Source: Mytilus galloprovincialis (Eukaryota > Mollusca > Bivalvia > Mytilida > Mytilidae). From it: a stretch of 64,000 bases of DNA. The stretch is from assembly GCF_965363235.1 (NCBI RefSeq), contig NC_134839.1, positions 80,749,410 to 80,813,409 of the forward strand, written 5' to 3'. Under the pieces are notes generated by a model. The model saw nothing but the letters and a program-made list of their open reading frames with translations, searched no databases and was not told the DNA's origin. Shown piece after piece: positions 1 to 11,560 of this stretch; position 1 is the first letter of the stretch, and each line of letters begins with the position of its first letter. A program made the translations under genes and the position numbers.

Positions 1-330
1 ACAAGATGTCAATTAACACATAAAGTTTTAATAAGTTATCCTATTTTTATTGGTATGTTTTAAATTGTATGCCCCATTTATGGGCATTATGTTTTCTTGT
101 TTGTGCGTCCGTTCGTCCGTCCGTCCCTCTGTCCCGCTGTTCCGCTTCAGGTTAAAGTTTTTGGTCGAGGTAGTTTTTGATGACGTTGAAGTCCAATCAA
201 CTTGAAACTTAGTTAACATGTTCCCTATGATATGATCTTTCCAATTTTAGAGATTTTACCCCTTTTTCATGGTCCACTGAACATAGAAAATGATAGTGCG
301 GATGGGACATCCGTGTACTTGGGACACATT
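1..330 (-). repeat. Interspersed repeat with TGCCCATTTATGGGCA palindrome
   Basis: A palindrome around 70-88 (core CCCATTTATGGG) is followed by a GTCC-rich run near 108-140. The same segment recurs in opposite orientation at about 18768-19020, including the stretch TTTTTGGTCGAGGTAGTTTT, so this is a dispersed repeat. The short reading frames here have no gene-like features. The 5' exons of the ceramide synthase that follows must lie left of the window. Confidence 0.6.
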
Positions 331-764
331 CTTGTTTTTTTTTTGTGTTTTCAAAACAATATGCCAATATTTGAAAAGTAAAGGAATTATTGGGAATTAT
401 CGACGCCTTGGAAAAGAACAACTGAAATCGAAAATTCAGCACAGGAGAATTAACATAATCTAACAGTCACACAAACTTCTTGAATTTTCTAAAGCAAACC
501 GCCTCCCCTTAAAAAATGTCAATGCAATTATAGTGCAACATCTTGTTTCGTATGCTGAATAAACATCAACTTTTTACCAACTACAAATATACTCAGCTGG
601 TTAAAAAATACAATTTATAGCTTAAATTTTGAACAAAGGGTGTCACTTATGTGTTCCGTAGGTATTTCATTTCCAATTGTAATATTGATAACATAAGTAT
701 TTGGTCATATATACAAATGAGACAAAGAATTACAGTAAAAAAATGTATTTGTCACATTTTGAAG

Positions 765-3464
765 ATTTTGAAGAAGAAATGTGAATTAACAGAACGAGAA
801 ATTTCTAAATGGTTCCGTAAAAGGCGTCGGAACGACAAAGTCACAGACATTAAGAAGTTACAAGATGCAAGGTATACATAAGAAAACTACTAATTCATTG
901 AAAGGTAGATGAGTTCCCCTTGGTGAGAAATAATTTGAAATAAAAGTAATCGTAGTTTTTGTCAAGAATGCTTACCGATCCCAAACTACATGTTAGTCGT
1001 ACTTAAAATAGCCTCAGAGTTCCTAATATATAGATTTGTATGAAAATTGTATCCAAATTTTTTAAAACATATATATTTAAGGAAACGAGAAAACAGTCAC
1101 ATAACACAAATAAGCTCAAGACATTTGTTTTGTCGGTTATGGGCAAGGAATTGAAACTTATCACAATAAACTAATGATTCAAAGCATATAAACAAAATTG
1201 GGGATAATACAATCTAAATATTGCAAGATATTATGTATTAATTCAATGCATGTAAAAATGATAAATGTCTCATCACACCCGAAGTGATATCGATCCACAT
1301 GATTGATGCCTTACCTCAAATGTATTCTAAAACAAACTTTTTCTTTTCTTTTACAGTTGGCACTTCATGTTTTATTTGATAATGTCGTGGTATGGTTTGT
1401 TTATTCTTTGGGATGTAAGTAATTATGGTAAACCTTTTTATATTAATGACATGTAAAAATTGAAATTCGTCTCGACTACAAATATCCAATAACTTCCATT
1501 TTCTGACATTTTTAAACCTAATATGATAAAAGGCTCTAAAGAATGAAACCAATCAGGTAATCGCCTTAATTGGACAATGACTAATGCTTTATATTTGTTG
1601 GAAATTATGATACTTGCATTTAAATTTGAATATATTCTACAGGAGAAATGTTGTTGAAAAGCATTAGTTCCTAACGAATAAATAACACTGGATGCACAAA
1701 ATATTAACTTTAAAACCTTTCTAATGTAGACATGCTTGGGACGAATTTTCAAATTAACCTTTTCTACATAGAAAAATATTCACGAAATAAAACACAAAAT
1801 ATGAATATATGGAAGAATAGAAAGGTCTATCACTTGTCTAAATATATAAGAGTAGTATTTATATCAGGGAGGGAAAAATTCAGTGAATCAATGTAGAATA
1901 CAAGCACAGTTTAGAAGGAGTAACACGAATGGTAAACTAGTTTGCCTCAATTGTATTTTAGATTTTTCTCCTACTGTAATACATTGTACATATGGCTTGT
2001 TGAGAAAATTTGTTAATGAATTACGAATGAAAATTTCAGATTACTTTTAAAACATTAAAAATAAAAGAAAAGTTATTAGAAGCAAACCTTCTTAAGAAGA
2101 GGTAAACATTTCTATATCACTGATAATCCCTTTGAACATGCACATATGTTTGATATCCGCACCGCCTCCATGAAACGATTTTCACCATACGTGTCTTCGT
2201 ATTTCCAGCACGTGTAGGGTTATAAGAGAAGACCTTTTGTTTTCAGACTTGAAAAGCATTAGGTCTTATTGAAAATATAACACTGGGTGCACAAAGTATC
2301 TAACTGTACAACCTTTCTAATCTAGACATGCTTGCTACGAAATTTCAAAATTGATTTTTCTACATAAAAAAATGTTCACGAAATAAAACACAAAATATAA
2401 ATATATGGAAGAATAGAAAGGTCTATTGCTTGTCTATATGTATAAAAGTAGGATTTATATCAGGGCGGGAAAACTCAGTTAATCAATGCATAATGCAAGA
2501 ACAGTTTAGAAGAAGGAACACGAATGGTAAACTAGTTTGCCTCAATTGTATTTAAGAATTTTCTTCTGAACTGTAATACATAGAATCAAATGGCTTGTTG
2601 GGCAAATTTGTACATGCATTACGAATAAAAATTTCTGATGACTTCAAAAACTTTAAAAATATTGGGAAAGTTATTAGAAGCAAGTGTTCTTAAGGAGGGG
2701 TAAACATTTCTATTTCACTGACACCCTTTGCACATATGTTTGGTATCACCACTACCATACTGCGATTATCACCACACATGTCTTTGCATTTCAAACACAT
2801 AAAAGATAATAAGATCAGACCCTTTTGTTTTCAGATTTAAGTATAAGATCATTACAGTTCTATGGTAGCCTTTTTAAAACTGTTTTCACATTAAAAAATA
2901 AGTGTTGATTGATTCTTTCATTCATGTAATTTCTACACCTCGTTTTAAATATACAATGCGATGTGCCAGGTTAATTACGGCTGTTAATGAGTACTTGATA
3001 GTTCTCTTTTACCTGTATGAGTGGAAGATCAAAATGTAAAAAAATAAATGCAATATAATCGAACTTCACAAATTGTGAAATGAAAAAAATCCACATATTT
3101 TTGTTATTCCTGCCTGCATGCATTCTACTGGCATCTCATTTTGCAGTATGTCCTGATTACCTATATTGTTGACACAATTTGTAAGAAGCACCATGATTTT
3201 TGATATTTCAACTCTGTTTTATCCTTCGTCGTAGCGAAGGAGGCATAGCACAGTGTTATTTGCTTTTTTTTATTATAAATATATATATATATATATATAC
3301 TTAAATTAATGTTGTCATTTAATAAAACCGAAGTTTTTGAATGAAAAAATGCCAAAATGAACTTATTGCACATGTAAGAAGCACCATGATTTTTGATATT
3401 TCAACTCTGTTTTATCCTTCGTCGTAGCGAAGGAGGCATAGCACAGTGTTATTTGCTTTTTTTT

Positions 3465-3538
<74 letters not shown>

Positions 3539-6500
3539 TTAAATTAATGTTGTCATTTAATAAAACCGAAGTTTTTGAATGAAAAAATGCCAAAATGAAC
3601 TTATTGCACATTTAAGGGATCATATCTATCTAAATCTCAAATATTTGAAAATTAGTTTTGCCATAATTTGTATATAAAGCTTGTCGCATGTTGTACCAGA
3701 CACGTTATTATTCTTCGGGAAAAACATACTTATCTAATTTTTAGTTAACGTAATTATGATACAGAGTTACACAAAGGTACCAGGATTATAATTTAATACG
3801 CCAGACGCGCGTTTCGTATACATAAGACTCATCAATGACGCTCAGATCAAAAAAGTTATGAAGCCAAACAAGTACAAAGTTGAAGAGCATTGATGACCCA
3901 AAATTCCAAAAAAGTTAAGCCAAATAGAGTATTATTATTTATGTGAATGTTTTTTATTTTATTTTTAGAAACCATGGTTCAAAAAATCAATAAATTGTTG
4001 GGTGGATTGGCCTGCACAGGTATTTATGAGTGTTCAGTGTAGAAAAATAACACATTGACATAGAAATCGTATGTGCATAATAAATACAAATGAAAGAGCA
4101 AAGCCAATTCCGATTTAAAACATAATTATGAATGACACGCTGAGTAATTTATTACACCATACTTCAATTTGTGACTATCTATTTACGTTTATGTTGTATT
4201 GAGCATATACATATACCAATATTATGGACAAGTTCCTAAACGATTTTCAGGACACATGTTGAAAGTAAGCAAAATAAAAAAAAAAATACATTTAAAGATT
4301 TAAAGCATCCAGCCTAGTATGCTGTTCAGACAATATATCTAGCTATGCGACATGCAGGTAATTAATAACACAAACGTCGGTGCTATATAGATACAATCTT
4401 ATTGTGATAAAAAGAGCACTATAAATCATGCATTATTTGAAGTTTTGAAGCTCTTCGTGATCTTAAAACCTTATAAAACTACAAAAAGGAGCAAAATTTT
4501 TGAGGTCGTATAATGGTATGACGTGTTCGTCATAGTCGTCGTCCGAAAAATAAAATTAATTTTGTGTTTCAGAAAGTTTAACGCTTTCCTTATTTTTAAT
4601 ATGCGTGATGTTTTTCCTTGCTACAGAAACACAAGAGCTTGGTGTATACCCCCTTTTGTAACTTTCTTTTTGTAAATATACGTTTGCATTTTAACTTATT
4701 TCGTGTCTCTAGAGTGTTCTTGTTCTTAAACAAATACCACATTATATAAGTGAAAAAAGTTTAGTTTGAAAGACTTTTTACCCCCCAAAAAATAACATAA
4801 AAATACAGAGCTCGTATAAAAAATGATAAAATCTCTGGAAATGAATGGTTTCTCTGTATACTAAATGACATATTTTCAGACTATCTGGTTGTATATTTTC
4901 AGAGTGTTTCTAACGATATATACTGGTACTATCTGATAGAGCTTGGGTTTTATCTGTCTGCTGTATATATGCTTTTTACAGATCATAAGCGTAAAGTAAG
5001 TAATCATATATTTGATTTTACCAGAAAAAAGTGAAATATTGCTCACAAAACGATAGTCGTTCTATGTCTAGCACAGGCAACATCGTATAATAGCCACTAG
5101 ATCTCTATGATGAGTTTATTGTTAAAATTGTGTCGTTTATCTGCTCCGTCATTAATGTTTATCAAACATAATTATCTGTGTATTCATTTGATAGAAACAT
5201 TAGAGATCGACAAAAGAATATTAAAAAACCGACTGTCATTTCTATGGCCAGGAAACTAGAAATTCCCCTCAGTTAAACGTTGAAGTTATTTTAGACTTAA
5301 GTTTAAAAAGAAGTATAAAGCTTAAATTAATCCACACCATGTATCAGCCAATTGATTTATTCAATTATACTACGAGTTATAATGATATTGTATATTAACG
5401 ATATTAAGTCATTTCGTTACAGCACCAAAATATAATTTAAAAGAGGGGCGAGAGATACTAGAAGGACATTCAAACTCATTAATCGAAAATAATTCGTTAT
5501 AAGACATATGACTAAAATATTTTCTTTTTTTGTAGGATTTTACTGAGTTTATTATTCATCATGTAGTTACAATATTTCTATTGGTATTGTCATTCTCATA
5601 CAACTTATTACGTGCTGGAACTTTGGTGCTATGTATACATGATCAAGTGGATTATCTCTTAGCGGTAAGAACGTTTTATAGGTGAATACCGATTTTACAG
5701 GATCGTATAGAAACATTTAATAAATCTAATTTCAGACATTATTTTTAAGTCGTATCTTTTATAAATTATATCATATATTATATATTAACGGGGACGACAT
5801 CAAAAGATCGATGTAGGATAAAAAAAAAAACTTAAATCAAATAGTTTGGGGGTGGGGTTAAAATTCTGCAAGTTTTGTATATCTAAAATGGATTTTTACA
5901 TATATCCCTATTGGTAAATCAATTTTTCCCAAATTAAGTTAAGAGGGGGTGTGGGGGTCAGTGAAAAAACTATGTGAATTAAGTTTTTTATCCTACATTG
6001 AACTTTTGATGTCGTCCCTAAACAAAATTACAAAAGATGCAAAATTTTAGATATAAAACAAAGAGCAATTGGTGAATACCGATTTTACCGAATTTGGAGA
6101 AATGAAATATGTAGGGTTTTAATTTTCTAGTAATTTGTAGTATATGACCAAGTAATACGCGAAATTCCCCTTGCTAAAAACCTTTCTCAATATTCCTCAC
6201 ACAGTTATATCATATAGATAAAACGTTAAAGATGCCCCTAATACTTCCTCTTTTCAAACGAAGCAAGCGACTACAAAAAGTACCTTTTGAAAGAAAATCG
6301 GCCATAGTCAACGACAGAGAGGAAAATATCAATGTGGTCAAGAAAACAAATACGTACTTTTAGTTGAATTTAACCTAATTTGAATCAAGCAATCTAACGT
6401 GCATACGTTTGTCTATTATTTACATCATTATTAAGCATTATGCCCTTGTCGTTATATTACAAATGATATTGAAACTATCCATCTTCAAATGTTTAAATAG

Positions 6501-9500
6501 ATGTAAAATAATCATCTTGGAGGAATAAGGGCACGAGGATTGAAGATGAGTCAGTTGGTAAATTTAACACGGTTTGCTTCCCGGATTGTGTCATTATTCA
6601 AAGACCCTTAATAGATTGAGGGAAAACAAATCCGGGCTACAAATTAAACCCGAGGGAAACACATCAACAATATAAGAAAAAGGAAAACAAAGGAAGAACA
6701 GAAACACTGAAGCGTAACAAAAATAAACAGCAATGCAACACTCATAGAAACGAACTATTTGATAACAACTGCCATATTCCCGACTTGGTACAGGACTCAT
6801 ATATATGATTTATTCTTTTGCTTAATTATTTTATATTTATTGACAATGTTTTGAAAAAAATATCCGTTTTACTGCTACAAGATAATACATTGAATAGAAA
6901 AAATGTGATCTTTTCAGATGGCAAAAATAGCTATCTACTGCAAGAAGCCATTGATAGCAGATACATTGTTTGTATTATTTATACTTGTGTGGATTATCAC
7001 TAGACTTGGTATATATCCATATGTGTGAGTATTGCAATTCTCTCTCTATATATTATATATGTATGAAATTAAGTCAATTATTTTTTTCACCTTGCGCTTC
7101 ACTATCATATTTTCTTTTATATATATAAAGACTTTATTGGTTTTATAAACGAGTAATTGCATTGCATAGAAGATTTATACGATAATGTAAAAACTCAACA
7201 AAGAAACCATGCTTATAATTTTGTACGTCAAGAAAACTCACGCATGCCACTGAATAGAAAAAGTTAAAAGGCCAAAATAAAGTACGAAGTTGAAGAGCAA
7301 TGAGGACTCAAAATTCCGAAAGATTTTGCCAAATACAGCTGAGGTCACCTAATCCAGGAAAAATAAATCTTAGTATTTCGAACACTCAAAGTTGTGATGG
7401 GCATTGGCAAAAACAAATACATTGGATTCCGAAGCAAGCAAAAAGTAAAATCACAAAAATACTGAACTCCGAGGAAAATTCAAAACGGAAAGTCCCTAAT
7501 CAAATGGCAAAATCAAATGATAATAGTTATCAAAGATACGGCTAAAGTAATATATGCCTGGGATAAGAAAAACCTACGTTTTTCGAAAAATTCAAAGTTT
7601 TGTAAACAGGAAATTTATAAAAATGACCATGTCAACACCGAAGTGTTGACAACTGGGCTGGTGATACCCTCGGGGACGAAATGTCCACCAGCAGTGGCAT
7701 CGACCCAGTGGTGTTGATAGTTATCAAAGGTACCAGAATTATAATTTAGTACGCCAGACGCGCGTTTCGTCTACATAAGACTCATCAGTGACGCACATAT
7801 CCAAATATTTATAAAACCAAACAAGTACAAAGTTGAAGAGCATTGAGGATCCAAAATTCCAAAAAGTTGTGCCAAATAGGGCTAAGGTAATCTATGCCTG
7901 GGATAAGAAAATCCTTAGTTTTTCGAGAAAAAAAACCCACATCAAACGAATGGACAACAACTGTCATATTCCTGACTCGATACAGGCATTTTCAAATGTA
8001 GAAAATGGTGAATTGAACCTGATTATATAGCGCTAAACCTCTCACTTGTGTGACAGTCGCATCAAATTCCATTATATTTACAACGATGCATGTCAAACAG
8101 ACATAATAGGTAAAATTGTCAAAATGGTTGCAAAGTTGCTTTTATAAACTGTCTTTTAGTGCTCGTATGAGTCAAAATGTAAATTAAGTTTTATATTCCT
8201 GTTTTATTCTTTAGTTAAAATTATCACGCTTTTAATACTTACAGTTGCAAAAAAATGGTGTTCATATTCAATTTTTCCATGTTAGAGGAGAGCAATATTT
8301 AGAAAAGTAAATGACAAACTGAAATAACATTGCATGATGTAGATTGATTGATATGTTACAAAACAATGGTGCATCCGTTTAACACGTTATCATTCGGCAA
8401 TGTACCAAAGAGGTAGGGCTAAATTTTCCAAGTCTTTCAAACTTCACTAAATATAAATCATAAATAGTTCGTTATTGCGTATTTAATTATGTGTATATTT
8501 ATGGGGACAATATGTTTCGTTCAGCAGTACTTTGGTTTAGGGTATTTTCACTAACTTGTTTCTAGAATTTGGCCTTAATCATCCTTAGGGTATCAAGTTT
8601 ATAAAATGTATTCGATGACCTAGCCAATCTTCCAAGATGGCCACTATTACTAAAAATAGAACATGGGGTAAAATGCAGTCTTTGGGATATATTTCTGAAA
8701 GGGGTAAAAATGTTCATCAGCTGACTACCTATCTACCCTGAATTTGGCAGATGCATCAGACAACCCGTTGTTAGGTTGCTGTCTCTTATTTGGTAATTTT
8801 AAGGAAATTTTGCAGTTTTTGGTTATTTTCTTGAATATTATAATAGATAGAAATAAACTGTCACAGCAAGACTGTTCCACAAAGTAAGCTCTACAAAAAA
8901 GTAAACATGACCAAAATTATCATTTGACCCAATAAGGAGTTATTGCCCTATAAGGTCAATTTTTCACAATTTTTCGTAAATTTTGTAAAAATTTTCTCTA
9001 AATTTACTAGGCTAAATTAAACCATACTTGGCCTAAATCATCCTTAAGTTTCAAGTTTAAAAAATGTATCCGATGACCCCGCCAATCTTAAAAGATGACC
9101 ACCATTGCTAAAAATAGAACATGGGGTAAAATGCAGTTTTGGGGATTTTATCACTGCAGGTCAATATCTATCTGCCCTGGAATTTTCAGACGCATCAGGC
9201 AACCCTTTAATGGGTTGCTGCCTCTTAATTGGTAATTTTCAGGAAGTTTTGCAGTTTTTGGTTATTATCTTGAATATTATAATAGATAAACTGTAAACAG
9301 CAAAATTGTTCAGCAAAGTAAGCTCTTCAAATAAATAAGCATAACAAAATTGTCAATTGAACCCTTTAGGAGTTATTGCACTTTTAAGTTGGCCTTTTAC
9401 AATTTTTCGTAAATTTGTTTTACAAAAATCTTCTCCTCTGAAACTACTGGACCAAATCATTATCGATAGAGGTAACTGTTAACAGCAAGAATGTTCAGTA

Positions 9501-11560
9501 GTAAGATCTACAAATAAGTAAGCATGACCAAAATTGTCAAGTGATCCCATAAAAACACAAAAACAGGGAACTTTGTCATGAATTCTATGTTTGTCCTTTG
9601 TTTAATATGCACTGCAGCACATAGACCAAGGTGAGCGACACAGGCTCTTGAGAGCCTCAAGTTTTATATCAACTTCGAAAGTAAAAAAGGGACAGTCAAA
9701 CTCATAAATCTAAAACAAACTGACAACGCCATGGCAAAAAATATAAAGGACAAACAAACAACAGCACACACGACACAACTTAGAAAACTAAAGAATAAAC
9801 AACACGAAAGATGTGGGATTTGAATTATGTTTTGAAGTATGCTTTTTGTAGTGTAAACTCTACTAAGTACTTCAGTATAATCAAAGTATGGTCACGTTAC
9901 ATTTTAAGCATAGCAACCATTGAACATACTTGGTAAATTACGTTTCCCCAGTGCTGCCAAATGAATTGTTAGTTGGTGACAGTTCAGGGTGGTTTATTGG
10001 GTGTAACTGCTTTTTCGGATCTGACTTAAACGAACTTCCTTTTTACGGATTATTTGAATTCTAATGGAGAGAGGGTTATGTTTAGCATATAAACGCTTGC
10101 AACTTCTTATTGGTTTTAGGTTTAATAAACATTGCTTATTGGATGTTTTCTCTCTCCAAATTTTAACATCTCTTTATTGCTAACCATGTAAGAATGCACA
10201 AGTAAGTAGACTTAACTTGGCCTTTTTTATGTTTTCAGGATATTATACTCGGTATATATAGATCTTCCTGTATATGCTAGAGAATTGGGACCATATGTAG
10301 AAATGTATGATACGTGTACATTAATGAAGTTTGTCAAAGGTGCTTTGTTGGTACTTCAAATTCTTCATTTAATATGGACAGGGTTAATTGTTAAAAGTGC
10401 TGCAGCTAAATTCACTGCTGGAAAGGTGAGTAAACGTGTTCTGTTCTTTGTAATATAACACAAAGTAGAAGGTACGATAAGACCAATATTTGGCTCCTGT
10501 AAAAATGGTAAATTTATGCAAGACTTTCAAAATTCTGTAACTGAATCAGAAACATACGTTCTTTTTTTTCGTATATTGAATGTGAAATAATATTACAGAC
10601 ATACCCAAATATTTGTATCAGATTTTCTTTCTGTTTGACGAGGCAAACAACTTTTAAAACAGGAAAAAAACGACATTGCCTTATCTTTCATTACTCTGGC
10701 CAGTACAAAAATATGTGTTACTGACGTTTAACTGGTAAGTGAAAAGGCTAAAAAATCAATCGTGACACACACGGAAGTGGAAATCATTCCTTTTGCAAAA
10801 ATACGGAGTAAAACTTGGTTTATCTATCATTTAAACATTCCAGTATCATTTCATAGATATCATAATTCGAATAACATTGAGGTCTTTCTGACTTCTATAA
10901 AATGTTCTGTTGATGGTTGGTCTTTTGATCAGTCTTTAAAATTCATTCACAATCAGGCTCGAGGGCAATAGTAGATCGATGCAAACTGTATCTTTAGTAA
11001 GACTTAAATGTTATTTCTTGTTTATTTGTTAAGATTGAGAATTGAAATGTGGAATATGTCAAAGAAACAACAGCCTGACCAAAGAGCAGATAACAGCCGA
11101 GGGATATCAATGGGTCTTCAATGCAGCGAGAAAATCCCACATCCAGAGGTGGGTCTCAGCTGGTCCCCAAATAAAAATGAGTACTAGTTCAGTGATAATG
11201 GACGTCATACTAAACTCTAAAACATATAAATAATTTAAAACCAAAATGAAAAAAAAACATACAAGACTAAAAAGGCTAAAGGATCCCGACTTGGGACAGG
11301 CGCAAAAATGCGGAAGGGTAAAACATGTTTTGTGAGATCTCAACCCTCCCTTATACTATATTGTATATGTTATTGTATTATTGGTTTATTTGATACAAAA
11401 GACGTAAACGCACATATATTTAATCCGTATTTGTATACCCTTACTCATTTAGATTCAAGATGCAAGAAGTGATAACGAAGAAAGTGAGATGGAAGTTGAT
11501 GACAAAATAGAGGAAAATGGCAATTGTAAAACTTTAGACACAGACGGTTTATGTCAATGA
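765..11560 (+). CDS. CerS: Ceramide synthase, copy 1 (5' end outside window)
   Basis: Makes (dihydro)ceramide by N-acylating a sphingoid base with an acyl-CoA; a multi-pass ER membrane enzyme. Coding exons are 765-871, 1357-1414, 3969-4019, 4903-4995, 5536-5664, 6918-7024, 10239-10425 and 11453-11560, all with GT-AG borders, giving 279 residues and a stop. Exon 1 here encodes the second half of the Hox-like domain (CELTEREISKWFRKRRR). The Lag1p catalytic motif spans the 5536 exon: FIIHHVVT, then IHDQVDY, with both histidines and both aspartates present. The 10239 exon carries the last membrane helix (LLVLQILHLIWTG). The C-terminal tail begins with the conserved acidic ARSDNEESE block, a known casein kinase 2 site region in the family, and ends GLCQ. 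The N-terminal helix and first half of the Hox-like domain are absent because the window starts too late. Every exon has a counterpart of the same phase in the second copy at 26608-36160. Substrate chain length cannot be told from sequence alone. Confidence 0.93.
1655..2846 (+). repeat. Tandem duplication, two units of about 596 bp
   Basis: Unit 1 (1655-2250) and unit 2 (2251-2846) start with the same word GAAAAGCATTAG and end near CTTTTGTTTTCAGA. Shared markers include ACATGCTTG, GGAAGAATAGAAAGGTCTAT and GTAAACATTTCTAT, with scattered differences. The pair sits in the intron between the 1357-1414 and 3969-4019 exons of the first ceramide synthase. Confidence 0.85.
3181..3613 (+). repeat. 193 bp tandem duplication with TA microsatellite
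   Basis: The segment starting GTAAGAAGCACCATGATTTT at 3181 recurs at 3374. The two units look almost identical apart from the TA dinucleotide tract, short in unit 1 (about 3277-3299) and roughly three times longer in unit 2 (about 3472-3537). This suggests a recent duplication followed by microsatellite expansion. The predicted small proteins here (IYIYIY runs) are artefacts of the tract. Confidence 0.9.
3773..3935 (-). repeat. Hammerhead-bearing repeat (retrozyme-like), copy 1
   Basis: On the minus strand this contains a hammerhead-like core at 3798-3841, preceded by a stretch shared with the copy near 7724-7930 (ACAAGTACAAAGTTGAAGAG, plus strand). It lies in the ceramide synthase intron just upstream of the 3969 exon. 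The core reads TTGATGA instead of CTGATGA and stem II has a mismatch, so it is probably inactive. Confidence 0.7.
3798..3841 (-). ncRNA. Hammerhead ribozyme fold, decayed core
   Basis: Stem I strands GCGTCA and TGGCGT pair over 6 bp. GAAA and the GTC cleavage triplet are kept. The invariant C of CTGATGA is T here, and one base pair of the four in stem II is lost. Confidence 0.6.
4503..4690 (+). repeat. Fragment of the TATACGACCCC-ended element
   Basis: GGTCGTATAATGGTATGACG and the following CGTCGTCCGAA match the left end of the element at 14514-15454. Only the end is recognisable; the rest fades into intron sequence. Confidence 0.45.
5438..5500 (-). repeat. Penelope-like 3' tail remnant
   Basis: AAAAGAGGGGCGAGAGATAC and the following words up to the TCGAAAATAA match the 3' tail (minus orientation) of the Penelope-like copies at 29406 and 27866. 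Tail only, no coding part, and diverged. Confidence 0.55.
5790..6019. mobile_element. MITE with about 40 bp terminal inverted repeats
   Basis: The left end GGGACGACATCAAAAGATCG with TGTAGGATAAAAAAA is mirrored at the right end as TTTTTTATCCTACATTGAAC then TTTTGATGTCGTCCC. Internal sequence is about 150 bp, AT-rich with two G-rich runs, and has no reading frame. It is inserted in the intron after exon 5536-5664 of the first ceramide synthase. No clear target duplication could be fixed by eye. Confidence 0.8.
6560..6800 (+). repeat. SINE-like repeat, partial (family B)
   Basis: The end GATAACAACTGCCATATTCC, then CGACTTGGTACAGG, matches repeats at 7941, 54645 and 62168. The left part is specific to this copy. 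Confidence 0.5.
7285..7930 (-). repeat. Hammerhead-bearing repeat, tandem partial units (retrozyme-like)
   Basis: Three pieces of one repeat unit follow each other: a first-half piece at about 7285-7390, a second-half piece at about 7541-7723 (with CCTCGGGGACGAAATGTCCA) and a first-half piece with an intact hammerhead core at about 7724-7930. The words TATGCCTGGGATAAGAAAA occur in both the second and third pieces, showing the tandem relation. Transcription on the minus strand would place the ribozyme between units, the arrangement expected of animal retrozymes. A family B fragment lies between pieces at about 7440-7515. Confidence 0.65.
7751..7794 (-). ncRNA. Hammerhead ribozyme, intact core
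   Basis: Read on the minus strand: GCGTCA (stem I), CTGATGA (core), GTCT-TATGT-AGAC (4 bp stem II), GAAA (core), C-GCGC-G (very short stem III), TC so that the cleavage triplet is GTC, then TGGCGT closing a 6 bp stem I with two G-U pairs. Every invariant core position of the hammerhead consensus is present. The very short stem III is typical of the small variants reported with Penelope-like elements and retrozymes, which are known to work best as dimers. Activity here is inferred, not seen. Confidence 0.85.
7941..8095 (+). repeat. SINE-like repeat, 3' part (family B)
   Basis: CGAATGGACAACAACTGTCA, TACAGGCATTTTCAAATGTA and CTCTCACTTGTGTGACAGTC recur at 26958-27190 and 62168-62375 (plus) and at 54645, 55995 and 59228 (minus). 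Confidence 0.65.
8560..9660 (+). repeat. Tandem repeat, about 458 bp period, two units plus partial
   Basis: TAAAAATAGAACATGGGGTA starts at 8651 and again at 9109, a 458 bp spacing, and the similarity extends over whole units (TTTTGCAGTTTTTGGTTATT, AAGTAAGCTCT, GGAGTTATTGC). A third, partial unit follows to about 9540. The block ends in the palindromic CAGGCTCTTGAGAGCCTC. It lies in the large intron between exons 6918-7024 and 10239-10425 of the first ceramide synthase. Confidence 0.8.
9676..9810 (-). repeat. Penelope-like 3' tail, 5'-truncated
   Basis: GGGACAGTCAAACTCATAAA, GACAACGCCATGGC and AACTAAAGAATAAACAACAC match the tail of the copies at 29406 and 61140. There is no coding part, as expected when reverse transcription stops early. 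Confidence 0.7.
11035..11356 (-). repeat. SINE-like repeat (family D)
   Basis: Shares ACTAGTTCAGTGATAATG, CCCGACTTGGGACAGGCGCA and GAGATCTCAACCCTCCC with the copy at 36706-37050. The part near 11060 (GTCAAAGAAACAACAGCC) corresponds to the 3' end of the tRNA-headed plus-strand element at 49500-49805. Confidence 0.75.

Noticed and set aside
3161-3611. Open frames with IYIYIYIY runs on the minus strand
   Set aside because: They are translations of the TA microsatellite in a tandem duplication, not genes.
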